Source: Nonomuraea cavernae
GTDB taxonomy: Bacteria > Actinomycetota > Actinomycetes > Streptosporangiales > Streptosporangiaceae
Reading direction: 5' to 3'
DNA length: 64,000 nt
Assembly: GCF_014646355.1 (NCBI RefSeq)
Contig: NZ_BMNH01000001.1
Coordinates: 772,675-836,674, forward strand
A program made the translations under genes and the position numbers. This document shows, piece by piece, positions 16,432-25,158 of the stretch; position 1 is the stretch's first letter, and every line of letters begins with the position of its first letter. The notes under the pieces were generated by a model. The model worked only from the letters and a program-made list of their open reading frames with translations. It did not search any database and was not told the origin of the DNA.

Positions 16432-18326
16432 ACCCCCGTGAGGCCGTCGCCCACCTGACGCCCGGCACCTGGGCCCGCGCCAACCGCCATCTGGTCCGCA
16501 AGGCGCTGTCCGAGTTCGCCCACGAGCGGCTGCTCATCCCCGAGCCGATCCCCGGCGGCCGGTACGCCGTCCGCAGCGACGACGGCACGGTCGAGTACCG
16601 CTTCGCCGCCACGCTGCTGCCGCTCGACCACTGGCGGATCGACGCCGGCAGCATCACCCGGCACCGCGTCCCCGCCTCCGGAGAGCCCGGGACCGAGACC
16701 GGGACCGAGACCGGGACCGAGACCGGGACCGAGACCGGGACCGAGACCGGGACCGAGACCGGGACCGAGGCAGAGGCCGGGGCAGGGGCCGAGCTCCCGC
16801 TGGACGCGATCGCGTTCTGCGTCGAGCTGCGCGGCACCCTCGGCCTGAGCGACCGGATCCTCCCGATCTACCTGGAGGAGATCGGCTCCACCCTGTCCAG
16901 CGCCGCCTACAAGCTCACCAAGCCGCAGGTCGGCGCCGCCGAGCTGGCCAAGGCCTCGTTCCAGGAGATCGAGACCGGCATGACCGAGGGCCACCCGTGC
17001 TTCGTGGCCAACAACGGCCGGCTCGGCTACGGCGTGCACGAGTATCACGCGTACGCGCCCGAGGCCGCGCGCCCGGTGCGGCTCATCTGGCTGGCCGCGC
17101 ACCGTGACCACGCCACCTTCACCTGCTCGGCCGACATCGACCACGACCGCCTCATGCGCGACGAACTGGGTGAGGAGGTGCTCGCCCGCTTCGCCGCCAC
17201 CCTGGCCGAGCTGGGGCTCGACCTGGCCGACCACCTGCTCATCCCGGTCCACCCCTGGCAGTGGTGGAACAAGCTGTCGGTGACCTTCGCCGCCGAGGTC
17301 GCCGAGCGGCGGCTGGTCTGCCTCGGCTCCGGCGACGACGAGTACCTCGCCCAGCAGTCGATCCGCACCTTCTTCAACACCACCGTCCCGTCCAGGCACT
17401 ACGTGAAGACCGCGCTGTCGGTGCTGAACATGGGCTTCATGCGGGGCCTGTCGGCCGCGTACATGGAGGCCACGCCGGCGATCAACGACTGGCTGGCCGA
17501 TCTCGTCGCCGGCGACGAGATCCTGCGGGCGACCCGGCTGACGATCCTGCGCGAGCGGGCCGCCGTCGGCTACCGTCACCGGCAGTACGAGGCCGCCACC
17601 GACAGATACTCGCCGTACCGCAAGATGCTCGCGGCGCTGTGGCGGGAGAGCCCGGTGCCGGGCCTGGAGCCGGGGCGGCGACTGGCCACCATGGCCTCCC
17701 TCCTGCACGTCGACCACGAGGGCCGGTCTTTTGCGGGCGCGCTGGTCGAGCGGTCGGGCCTGGCCCCCGAGGAGTGGCTGCGGCGCTACCTCGACGCCTA
17801 CCTCACCCCGCTGCTGCACAGCTTCTACGCCTACGACCTGGCGTTCATGCCGCACGGCGAGAACGTCATCCTGGTCCTCGACGGCGGCACGGTGGAACGG
17901 GTGATCTTCAAGGACATCGCCGAGGAGATCGTGGTGATGGACCCGGACGCGCCGCTGCCGCCGGGCGTGGACCGTGTCCGCGCGGAGGTCCCGGAGCACA
18001 TGAAGCTGCTCTCGATCTTCACCGACGTCTTCGACTGCTTCTTCCGCTTCCTGAGCGACGCCCTGGCCGCCGACGGCGTGCTCGACGAGGAGACCTTCTG
18101 GCGGACCGTGGCCGAGTGCGCCGCCGGCTACCAGGCGTCGGTCCCGCACCTGGCCGGGAGGTTCGAGCGCTACGACCTGTTCGCCGAGACGTTCGCGCTG
18201 TCCTGCCTCAACCGGCTGCAACTGCGGGACAACCAGCAGATGGTCGATCTGGCCGACCCGTCGGCGGCGCTCCAACTGGTCGGAGACCTGGCGAACCCGA
18301 TCGCCCGATTCGCCGCCGAACGGTGA
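16428..18326 (+). CDS. desD: NIS siderophore synthetase DesD (IucA/IucC family)
   Basis: 632 residues from the GTG overlapping the desC stop. IucA/IucC synthetase: EGHPCFVANNGRLGYG, HPWQWWNKLSVTFA, SIRTFFNTTVPSRHYVKTALSVLNMGFMRGLS, HSFYAYDLAFMPHGENVILVL, and a C-terminal FhuF-like helical part ending NPIARFAAER. It activates succinyl-hydroxycadaverine units with ATP, oligomerises them and closes the ring. Residues about 88-115 hold (GTET)6 plus a Glu/Ala-rich tail that I do not recall in other DesD proteins. It sits between the N-terminal region and the first catalytic stretch and is probably a flexible loop. The stop overlaps the MFS start. Confidence 0.95.
   Translation: MNPREAVAHLTPGTWARANRHLVRKALSEFAHERLLIPEPIPGGRYAVRSDDGTVEYRFAATLLPLDHWRIDAGSITRHRVPASGEPGTETGTETGTETGTETGTETGTETGTEAEAGAGAELPLDAIAFCVELRGTLGLSDRILPIYLEEIGSTLSSAAYKLTKPQVGAAELAKASFQEIETGMTEGHPCFVANNGRLGYGVHEYHAYAPEAARPVRLIWLAAHRDHATFTCSADIDHDRLMRDELGEEVLARFAATLAELGLDLADHLLIPVHPWQWWNKLSVTFAAEVAERRLVCLGSGDDEYLAQQSIRTFFNTTVPSRHYVKTALSVLNMGFMRGLSAAYMEATPAINDWLADLVAGDEILRATRLTILRERAAVGYRHRQYEAATDRYSPYRKMLAALWRESPVPGLEPGRRLATMASLLHVDHEGRSFAGALVERSGLAPEEWLRRYLDAYLTPLLHSFYAYDLAFMPHGENVILVLDGGTVERVIFKDIAEEIVVMDPDAPLPPGVDRVRAEVPEHMKLLSIFTDVFDCFFRFLSDALAADGVLDEETFWRTVAECAAGYQASVPHLAGRFERYDLFAETFALSCLNRLQLRDNQQMVDLADPSAALQLVGDLANPIARFAAER
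16689..16769 (+). repeat. 12-bp minisatellite in desD
   Basis: GGGACCGAGACC is repeated six times without a mismatch (16689-16760) and a seventh copy is partial. It encodes Gly-Thr-Glu-Thr repeats in frame. Perfect identity between units suggests recent expansion by slippage; the unit length keeps the frame. Confidence 0.95.
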
Positions 18327-19837
18327 TCGCGGACACGGAGAGGGGAGCCGGGGCCCGGCTCCCCACGCGGTGGCCGATCCTCATGGTGATCTGCCTCGCC
18401 CAGCTCGTCGTGCTGCTCGACAACACCGTCCTCAACGTGGCGATCCCCACCCTCGGCAGGGAGCTGGACGCGACCACCGCCGACGTCCAGTGGGTGATCA
18501 ACGCCTACTCGCTCGTACAGTCGGGCCTGCTGCTCGCCTCGGGCGGCGCGGCCGACCGCTACGGGCGCAAACGGCTGCTGCTGGCCGGGCTCGCGCTGTT
18601 CGGCGCCGGGTCGCTGGCCGCCGCGTTCGCCGGATCGACCGGCCAGCTCATCGCCGCCCGCGCGGGCATGGGCGTCGGCGGGGCGCTGCTGCTGACCACC
18701 ACCCTCGCCGTCGTCATGCAGATTTTCGACGCCGAGGAGCGCCCGAAGGCGATCGGCGTCTGGAGCGCGGTCAACGCCCTGGGCTTCGCGGCGGGGCCGC
18801 CGATCGGCGGGCTGATCCTGGCGCACTTCTGGTGGGGCGCGATCTTCCTGATCAACCTGCCGATCGTGCTGATCGGCCTGGTCGCGGTCCGGATCCTGGT
18901 GCCCGAGTCGAAGAACCCCGGCTCGGGCCCGCCCGACCTGCTCGGCGCGCTGCTGGGCACCGCCGGGATGACCGGAGCCGTCTACGCGATCATCTCGGGG
19001 CCCGAGCACGGCTGGGGCTCGGCCCGGGTGCTGCTCCCGGCCGTCGCGGGCGCGCTCCTGCTGGCCGCCTTCGCGCTGTGGGAGCACCGCACCCCGCATC
19101 CCATGCTGGACATGCACTTCTTCCGCGACCGGCGCTTCGTGGCCGCGATCGCCGGGGTGGTGCTGATCACCTTCGGCAGCGGCGGGGTGCTCTTCCTGCT
19201 CACCCAGCAGCTCCAGCTCGTCCGCGGATACGCGCCGCTGGAGGCGGGCCTGTTCATGGCGCCGTTCGCGCTCAGCGTCGTCGCGCTCAACTTCACCGGC
19301 GTGTCCGCCGCGCTGATCCGCCGCCTCGGGCTCCCGCTCTCCATCGCCTTCGGGATGGGGCTGCTGGCCGCCGGATTCGTGGTCGTCGCCACCTTCACCA
19401 CGGGCGGGTACGGCGTGCTGCTGCTCGGCCTGGTGCTCATGGGAGCCGGCTGCGCGCTGGCCAACCCGGCCATCGTCGAGGCGGTCATGAGCGCCATCCC
19501 GCTGGACAAGGCCGGGACCGGAGCCGGTGTGGACGGCACCATGACCGAGGTCGGCACCAGCCTCGGCGTCGCCGTGCTGGGCGCCGTCATGAACGCGCGG
19601 TTCCTCACCCTGCTCCCGGCGGTCGCCGCCGGCGCGGGCTCGTTCCCGGCCGCCCTGGCCATGGCCGGTACGGACGCCGAACGGGCCGCCGTCGTGGACG
19701 CGCTGGCGAGCGGCATCCAGGCCGGCCAACTGGCCGGGGCCGCGGCGGTCCTCGCCGGCGGCTGCCTCACGGCGCTGCTGCTCTACCGGGCCTCGCCGGC
19801 ACGTTTCGACCGCCCTGACCTGCGGAAGGAGCGGTAG
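18323..19837 (+). CDS. MFS exporter (DHA2 / EmrB-QacA family), putative siderophore exporter
   Basis: 504 residues from the GTG overlapping the desD stop (GTGA). Fourteen membrane segments are suggested by length and hydrophobicity. Family signatures are LLDNTVLNVAIPTLGREL (motif D1), GGAADRYGRKRLLLAGL (motif A) and LGFAAGPPIGGLI (motif C of drug/proton antiporters). Being the last gene of the des operon and translationally coupled, it is the obvious candidate exporter for the desferrioxamine product. That role is inferred from position. No ferric-siderophore uptake genes follow. Confidence 0.88.
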   Translation: MIADTERGAGARLPTRWPILMVICLAQLVVLLDNTVLNVAIPTLGRELDATTADVQWVINAYSLVQSGLLLASGGAADRYGRKRLLLAGLALFGAGSLAAAFAGSTGQLIAARAGMGVGGALLLTTTLAVVMQIFDAEERPKAIGVWSAVNALGFAAGPPIGGLILAHFWWGAIFLINLPIVLIGLVAVRILVPESKNPGSGPPDLLGALLGTAGMTGAVYAIISGPEHGWGSARVLLPAVAGALLLAAFALWEHRTPHPMLDMHFFRDRRFVAAIAGVVLITFGSGGVLFLLTQQLQLVRGYAPLEAGLFMAPFALSVVALNFTGVSAALIRRLGLPLSIAFGMGLLAAGFVVVATFTTGGYGVLLLGLVLMGAGCALANPAIVEAVMSAIPLDKAGTGAGVDGTMTEVGTSLGVAVLGAVMNARFLTLLPAVAAGAGSFPAALAMAGTDAERAAVVDALASGIQAGQLAGAAAVLAGGCLTALLLYRASPARFDRPDLRKER

Positions 19838-19864
19838 GAAGCGTGATCGCGAGCGAGGGGGTTC

Positions 19865-20356
19865 ATGCAAACCTTTCTGCCCTATCCGGACTTCGCGCTG
19901 ACCGCTCAGGTGCTCGACCCGCTGCGGCTCGGCAAGCAGCGCGTGGAGGCGCTGCAGATCCTGCGGGCGCTCACCGTCCCCGGCTACGGCTGGCGAAACC
20001 ATCCGGCGGTGCGCATGTGGGCGGGTTACGAGGAGGGCCTGGTGCGCTACGGCCTGGAGGTGTGCCACCACTGGTGCTCCACCGGCCGCAGCGACACCTG
20101 CGCCGACACGCTGGCGCGCGAACTGGCCCACCACTGCGGCAGGACGGGCGTCCGCACCCAGGCGCAGCTCGAAGCGGCCGGCGAGCTGCCGCCCTGGCTC
20201 GGTGACGACGGCCTGCACCGCAGCCACCGCTCCGCGCTGCTGCGCAAGGCCCCTGACTTCTACGGGCCCATCTTCGGCCCCGAGCCGGACGACCTCGACT
20301 ACGTCTGGCCCTCCTCCGACCGCCCGCCGGCCTACCTTCCCGGCGGCTTCGCCTAG
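19865..20356 (+). CDS. MSMEG_6728-type / pyrimidine dimer DNA glycosylase family protein
   Basis: 163 residues. Starts MQTFLPYPDFALTAQVLDPLRLGKQRVEALQILRAL, the typical opening of this actinobacterial family. It then has GYGWRNHPAVRMWAGYEEGLVRYGLEVCHHW and ends SHRSALLRKAPDFYGPIFG. The fold is related to phage T4 endonuclease V-like proteins, in which an N-terminal residue attacks damaged DNA. Whether this branch is active as a glycosylase is not established. Starts 27 nt after the des operon; it may be read through but is probably separate in function. Confidence 0.8.
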   Translation: MQTFLPYPDFALTAQVLDPLRLGKQRVEALQILRALTVPGYGWRNHPAVRMWAGYEEGLVRYGLEVCHHWCSTGRSDTCADTLARELAHHCGRTGVRTQAQLEAAGELPPWLGDDGLHRSHRSALLRKAPDFYGPIFGPEPDDLDYVWPSSDRPPAYLPGGFA

Positions 20357-20429
20357 CGCCACAGATGAGTCCGACGGCGCCCGCAGGTCTACCTCCCGAC
20401 GGAGACGACCAACTCATCAGGAGCACGGC

Positions 20430-21065
20430 ATGGGTCTCATCCACATCGAGCTGTTCGCAACCCTCGACCTCGTCGGGCAGGCGCCCGGCGGCCCCGACGA
20501 GGACCCGGTGGGGTTCCCGTTCGGCGGCTGGCAGGCGCCCCTGCTGGACGAGGTCGCCGGGGCGCAGGTCAGTGCCGCGTACGAGGGCACGGACGCCCTC
20601 CTGCTCGGCCGGCGGACGTACGACATCTTCGCCGCCTACTGGCCGCACCAGGAGGGCGGCGAGGACAACCAGATCGCCACGCTCTTCAACAGTGTCCCGA
20701 AGTACGTGGCCTCCCGGGGCAGGCCCGACCTCTCGTGGGCCGGGTCCACGAGACTCGGCCCCGATCTGGCCGGCGCGGTGCGCGAGATCCGTGACCGGCA
20801 CGAGCACGTGAAGGTCGTCGGCAGCCTGAACCTGGTGCAGACCCTCCTGCGGGAGAAGCTCTTCGACCGTCTCGACCTCTGGGTGCACCCGATCGTGCTC
20901 GGCGTCGGGAAGAAGGTGTTCGACGGTGGCGCGGTGCCCACGAACGTCACCCTCCTCGAACCACCGGTCGCCGGCCCGAAGGGCACCGTCTACCTGCGTT
21001 ACGGGCTCGCCGACGGCACGCCCGGGACGGGGGACATGAGCACGCCCGATCGCGGCGCGGCCTGA
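20430..21065 (+). CDS. Dihydrofolate reductase-like (RibD C-terminal domain) protein
   Basis: 211 residues, ATG with AGGAG upstream. RibD_C/DHFR-like fold: MGLIHIELFATLDLVGQ, EGTDALLLGRRTYDIFAAYW, NSVPKYVASRG, HVKVVGSLNLVQTLL and DLWVHPIVLGVGKKVF. These proteins are NADPH-binding reductases of mostly unknown substrate and are common in actinomycetes. Standalone gene. Confidence 0.88.
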   Translation: MGLIHIELFATLDLVGQAPGGPDEDPVGFPFGGWQAPLLDEVAGAQVSAAYEGTDALLLGRRTYDIFAAYWPHQEGGEDNQIATLFNSVPKYVASRGRPDLSWAGSTRLGPDLAGAVREIRDRHEHVKVVGSLNLVQTLLREKLFDRLDLWVHPIVLGVGKKVFDGGAVPTNVTLLEPPVAGPKGTVYLRYGLADGTPGTGDMSTPDRGAA

Positions 21066-21135
21066 CTCCGGGTGGCTCCGGGGGGCTCCGGGGGGCTCCG
21101 GGTGACCCGAGGTGACTTCGCCTAGAGCAATTCGC

Positions 21136-22425
21136 CTAGAGCAACCGGTCTCCGATCCACCCGTCCGGCCCGCATCCCGGCGGGACGGCGAACACCGCCG
21201 AGCCGATCGTGGTGACCCACTCGTTGAGCAGGTCACCCTCCGACAGCCGGCGCTGCACCGGGACGAACTGGCGGCCGATGTCCGCCTGGTAGGAGGCGAA
21301 GATCAGCCCGGAGTCCGACGTGCCCGCCTCGGTCACCCCCTCGTCGTAGTTGTACGGCCGGCGCAGGATGCGCAGTCCGGGATCCTCCGTACGGGCTCGC
21401 CGGATGTGCGCGTACTCCGAGATGACCGGGAAGCCGAGCCGGTTGAGCCGGGCGAAGTCGGGCTCGTCGTGCTCGGCCCGGCCGGTCAGCGGGGCGCCCG
21501 TGTCGAGGCGGCGGCCGATCGTGAACTCCCTGGCCACCCGGTCGGCGGCGTCCCATGTCTCCAGGTTCATCCGGATGCGGCGCAGCACCAGCGTCGTCCC
21601 GCCGCGCAGCCCCTCGGGCCCGTCGGTGATCCACACGGCCCGGTCCAGGTCCGTGGGGTTGACCGTGCCGTCGAGCTGGCCCATCAGGTTGCGCTGGGTG
21701 GCGCCCGGCGCCTGCGCGTGGGCGCTGCGCCGGAAACCGCGCTGGCTCCAGCGGACCCGGGTGAAGGACCGCGCGTCCTTGACGATCATCCGCAGCGCGT
21801 GGGCGACGGTGATCGGGTCGTCGGCGCAGATCTGCACCAGCAGGTCGCCGCCGCTCCACCGCTTGTCCAGCTTGTCGGTGGTGAACGACGGCAGTGGCGC
21901 CAGGGGTGACTTCGTCTTCGCGGCGGCGAACAGTCCGGGGCCGAACCCGAACGTGACGGTCAGCCGGGCGGGCGCCACGGCCAGCTCGGGCTCGGTGTCG
22001 GCGAGCGCCGGCCGCCCCTGGGTGAGGCGGCGGGCGTCGTCGGTCAGCAGGCGCATCAGGCGGACGACCGCCTCCTTGCCGGTCCCCGGCCGCAGGTCGA
22101 ACGCGACGAACACGGCGTGCGCCTGCGGCGTTGTGGCCACCCCGGCCTGGTGTGGCCCGTGAAACGGCTCCACGGCCGACGCGCTGACATCCGACGCGCC
22201 GGACGCGCCCGACGGACCAGACGCGCCTGATCCGCCCGACGGACCAGACGTGCCTGATCCGCCCGAGGTGCGCGAGGCGGCCGGGACGGACTGTCCGGCG
22301 GTCGCGACGCCGCCGGCCGGCCCGGCGTCCCGAGCCGCCGCCGTGGCCAGAACGGTCATGGCGGCGCCGCCGGCGACGGCCGCGCCGCCGGTCAGCAGCC
22401 CGCGCCGGCTGATTCCGGCCGCCAT
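21136..22425 (-). CDS. Dye-decolourising peroxidase (DyP), Tat-exported
   Basis: 429 residues. A twin-arginine signal (ISRRGLLTGGAAVAGGAA) is followed by a low-complexity Ser/Gly linker, residues about 52-82 (GGSGTSGPSGGSGASG). The DyP domain shows GQLDGTVNPT (the GxxDG motif with catalytic Asp), R...EYAHIRRARTED with the haem-binding His, and GLIFASYQADIGRQFVPVQRRL. It matches EfeB/DtpA-type peroxidases. It is coupled to the copper-binding lipoprotein upstream (TGATG overlap). In Streptomyces lividans a Tat-exported DyP (DtpA) works with an ECuC-type copper chaperone, so a similar copper/peroxidase function is plausible. Confidence 0.92.
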   Translation of the reverse strand: MAAGISRRGLLTGGAAVAGGAAMTVLATAAARDAGPAGGVATAGQSVPAASRTSGGSGTSGPSGGSGASGPSGASGASDVSASAVEPFHGPHQAGVATTPQAHAVFVAFDLRPGTGKEAVVRLMRLLTDDARRLTQGRPALADTEPELAVAPARLTVTFGFGPGLFAAAKTKSPLAPLPSFTTDKLDKRWSGGDLLVQICADDPITVAHALRMIVKDARSFTRVRWSQRGFRRSAHAQAPGATQRNLMGQLDGTVNPTDLDRAVWITDGPEGLRGGTTLVLRRIRMNLETWDAADRVAREFTIGRRLDTGAPLTGRAEHDEPDFARLNRLGFPVISEYAHIRRARTEDPGLRILRRPYNYDEGVTEAGTSDSGLIFASYQADIGRQFVPVQRRLSEGDLLNEWVTTIGSAVFAVPPGCGPDGWIGDRLL

Positions 22426-22961
22426 CAGTGATCCATGCCCGGTTGGTAGTCCTCCTTGCCCCCGGCGAAGTCCTTGCCGACGGCGGTGAACTCCAGCGGC
22501 TGCCCGTCCTTGACCGTGATCGTGAACGGAATGCGCGCTCCCGGCTTCACCTGCTCGGTGACGCCCATCAGCATGATGTGGTCACCACCGGGTTCGAGCG
22601 GATGGGTGCCGTGGGCGGGGACGACGAAGCCGCCCTCCTTGGCTCGCATGACCATCTTGCCGCCGGACTCCACGACCTCGTGCAGCTCGATCGTGGGCGA
22701 CAGCGGCGAGGCGGCGGAGACGACCGTCACCGCGGCGTCGGAGTCGTTGACCAGCACCCCGAACGCGGCCGTCATCCCCTTCTCGGTCGTCTTCACCCAG
22801 GGATCGGTGATGGACAGCCCAGCGCCCGCCGGAGCGGTGACCTGTGCCGGGGCGGTGGTCTGAGCCGGGGCGTCGCCGGCGGCGGAGGTGGAAGTCGGCT
22901 GGGCCCCGCACGCCGTCAGGGCGAGCAGACAGCCGAAAGCCAGAACATGACGAGAGAACAC
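22425..22961 (-). CDS. PCu(A)C copper chaperone lipoprotein
   Basis: 178 residues. Lipobox LLALTACGA near residue 18, then a Thr/Ala/Pro linker and one PCuAC domain: ITDPWVKTTEKGMTAAFGVL, ELHEVVESGGKMVMR and HPLEPGGDHIMLMGV. The conserved H...M...H-x-M ligands for Cu(I) are all present. It probably holds copper outside the membrane for delivery to a cuproenzyme; it is the first partner of the DyP gene behind it. The gene upstream (23028) may belong to the same leftward unit. Confidence 0.9.
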   Translation of the reverse strand: MFSRHVLAFGCLLALTACGAQPTSTSAAGDAPAQTTAPAQVTAPAGAGLSITDPWVKTTEKGMTAAFGVLVNDSDAAVTVVSAASPLSPTIELHEVVESGGKMVMRAKEGGFVVPAHGTHPLEPGGDHIMLMGVTEQVKPGARIPFTITVKDGQPLEFTAVGKDFAGGKEDYQPGMDH

Positions 22962-23027
22962 GAGAAATGCCTTTCTCCACCCGGTACGGCAGGCCGAGCC
23001 GGGCGTGGTGGTCGAAATGACGAAATG

Positions 23028-23621
23028 TCAGAGGGAATCGACGACCACCGGCGGACCTCGCCGGCTCACCACATGCCGCAGCACGGCCGAGCGCAGCACC
23101 GGCGGCTCGGCCGTACGGGGAGAAAGGAAAGGAGTCCACGGGACGGGCGGCAGAAGCACGGCCAGCAGGCGTACGGCCAGCCGGCGCAGCACCGCCCAGA
23201 ACAGGGCCTCACCGCGCGCCAGCCACAGGGCGGTCAGCCCGATCGCCCACCCGTGCGCCACCAGCATGCCGACCCCCGGCACCAGCCCCCCGTGCTCCAC
23301 CAGCATGCCGCCCCCCGGCAGCGGCCCCGCATGGGCGTGAGCCACGACCGGCGAGCCGACCGAGAAGGTGAGCGAGGAGGCGAGCGAGAAGCCGACGTGC
23401 ATGACGGCCTGCAACGCGCCGAGCAGCGGCAGAATCGAGCGCATCGTCCGCTCACGCGCGGACAGCGGATAGGCCGCGGCGAACGCCAGCGCCAGCGCCC
23501 CCGCCATGGCCGGAGGCGTGACGCCGCCCCCGCCGAAGGTGTGGGCCACCACGCCCAGCCCGAGGCACACCACGGCGAACGCCGAGGTGCGCGCGAGGCG
23601 GAAGGGCAGCGAGGCGGACAT
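23028..23621 (-). CDS. Integral membrane protein, unknown function
   Basis: 197 residues with about four hydrophobic segments (residues 11-33, 38-52, 62-86, 116-136) and His residues in the loop after the third (VAHAHAGPLPGGGMLVEHGG). A basic, Pro-rich C-terminal tail follows. It lies 66 nt upstream of the PCuAC gene in the same direction and could be part of the copper/DyP unit. Family not recognised. Confidence 0.65.
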   Translation of the reverse strand: MSASLPFRLARTSAFAVVCLGLGVVAHTFGGGGVTPPAMAGALALAFAAAYPLSARERTMRSILPLLGALQAVMHVGFSLASSLTFSVGSPVVAHAHAGPLPGGGMLVEHGGLVPGVGMLVAHGWAIGLTALWLARGEALFWAVLRRLAVRLLAVLLPPVPWTPFLSPRTAEPPVLRSAVLRHVVSRRGPPVVVDSL

Positions 23622-23817
23622 CTCGCGGCCATCATGACACGCACGATGCTCGCCCCCGGATCGGCCCCAGATCGCCCCGGCCAGGCCCGGATCGACTCCC
23701 GATAGGCCCGTCCGTCGGCCGTGACGCGGCCGAGCGTGACCATGGCCCGGCGGCTACTTCCATCCTTTTCCTGGACGACCGGGGCAGGTGACGCAAGTCA
23801 CGGCATAATGGCGCGCA

Positions 23818-24507
23818 ATGCCGAAATTTCGTGACCTGTCGACGTATGCCGCGACCATCGCCCCGGTCATCAACGCGGTGCACATCAACGTCCACGCCTC
23901 AGCGGGCACCGGGACCGGCGGGCTCCTCATGGACCTGCGCTACCGCCTCCCACTCGGCCCCCTGACCCTCGACGAGCTCGCCGCCGTCTACCGGTACGGC
24001 AGCGCCCACGACCTGAACGTCGAGATCCGCGACCACCTGCGGCAGGGCACCCTGACCGAGGACGGCGAGCGACTCCTGCGCCCCACGCCCGCCGCGCTCG
24101 CCGCGATCGACGGCATCTACGCCGCCCACGCCGCCGCCACCCGGCGCATCTGGGCGGCCCACGACCTGGTGACGCTCGCCGATCTCGCGGGCAGGGTCCT
24201 CGACACGGCCGAACGCGACCCGGGCGGCGCCTTCGCGGCCGTGACCCCGCCGTACGAGCCGGACGGCACCCCTGCGGGCGTGCTGCTGTTCAACCGCCTC
24301 GCCGCGCTCCGCTACCACCGGGCCGACGCCCACGCCGCCGCCTGGCACGCGGCCGGGCTCACTGCCGCCGGAATCGTCGACCTCTGCGCGGGTCCGTTGC
24401 GCGACGAGATTGAGGACGACACCAACCGCCGGGCCGCGCAGCCGTACCACGTGCTCGACGATCTGGAGCTCAAGGTGCTGTTCGAGGGCCTGCTGGCACT
24501 GGCGTGA
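23818..24507 (+). CDS. Hypothetical protein with a possible winged-helix region
   Basis: 229 residues from the ATG at 23818, soluble and helical. The stretch GPLTLDELAAVYRYGSAHDLNVEIRDHLRQGTLTEDGERLLRPT resembles a winged-helix domain with a short wing; the rest is Ala-rich helices. It is monocistronic, with short spaces on both sides. I do not recognise a named family and give no function. Confidence 0.6.
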   Translation: MPKFRDLSTYAATIAPVINAVHINVHASAGTGTGGLLMDLRYRLPLGPLTLDELAAVYRYGSAHDLNVEIRDHLRQGTLTEDGERLLRPTPAALAAIDGIYAAHAAATRRIWAAHDLVTLADLAGRVLDTAERDPGGAFAAVTPPYEPDGTPAGVLLFNRLAALRYHRADAHAAAWHAAGLTAAGIVDLCAGPLRDEIEDDTNRRAAQPYHVLDDLELKVLFEGLLALA

Positions 24508-24639
24508 AACGAGGCGTAACGCGGCGCGCGCCGCACCGCGATGCCCCTTTTGTAAAGGGCCCGAAAGTTCGCAAATTGCCACCTTCAGGTAACCGGCGGC
24601 CGGGCGCACTATGGTCGAGTACCTCTCCAAGGAGTCGCC

Positions 24640-25158
24640 GTGGATCATGACCTGCCCGGCGGAGCGAGGCTGATCGTCGGGGTGGACGAGACCCCGGCCT
24701 CGCGATGGGCCCTGGCCTGGGCGATCGGCGCGGCCAGGCTGCACCGGATGGCCCTCGTCGCCGTGCACGTGAGCCGGGCGCCGGTGCATCCGTTCCCCGA
24801 GGCGCTACCCGTGCAGAACACCATCAGGGCCGGCGAGGAGGCCAGGTGCGCCGATCTGGTCGCGGGCGTGTTCGACGACGTGGCCGGTGGGATGCCCGAC
24901 GACCTCACCACGGTCGTGGCCGGCAGGGTCGGCGACCCCGGCTACCACCTCGTCGATCTCGCCCGTGAGGGCGACCTACTGGTCCTCGGCCGCAGCCGCC
25001 GGGGCCTGTTCAGCCGGATGTTCCTGCCGTCGACCAGCATGTACTGCGCCCGCCACGCGAGGACCACGGTGGTCATCGTGCAGCAGCCCTCGCCGCCCGA
25101 CGAGCCTGAGCTGTCAGGCGAGCGGGCCAAGAGGTTCTGGAGCCGGAGAGATCTCTAG
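24640..25158 (+). CDS. Universal stress protein (UspA family)
   Basis: 172 residues from GTG with AAGGAG five nt upstream. Single Usp domain: LIVGVDETPASRWALAWAI at the start, and LVDLAREGDLLVLGRSRRGLFSRMFLPSTSMYCARHARTTVVIV at the end, where the G-x2-G-x9-G-S/T type ATP loop is partly kept. Its stop codon shares the CTAG with the convergent MocR gene. Confidence 0.85.
   Translation: MDHDLPGGARLIVGVDETPASRWALAWAIGAARLHRMALVAVHVSRAPVHPFPEALPVQNTIRAGEEARCADLVAGVFDDVAGGMPDDLTTVVAGRVGDPGYHLVDLAREGDLLVLGRSRRGLFSRMFLPSTSMYCARHARTTVVIVQQPSPPDEPELSGERAKRFWSRRDL

Noticed and set aside
16689-16769. Short regular repeats as a CRISPR array
   Set aside because: Units are 12 bp, contiguous without spacers and lie inside a gene. 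No CRISPR array or cas gene was seen anywhere in the window.
16410-18275. Long leftward open frame opposite desD, and comparable antisense frames opposite most genes
   Set aside because: Codon-position GC bias of high-GC genes creates long antisense frames; no motifs or ribosome sites support them.
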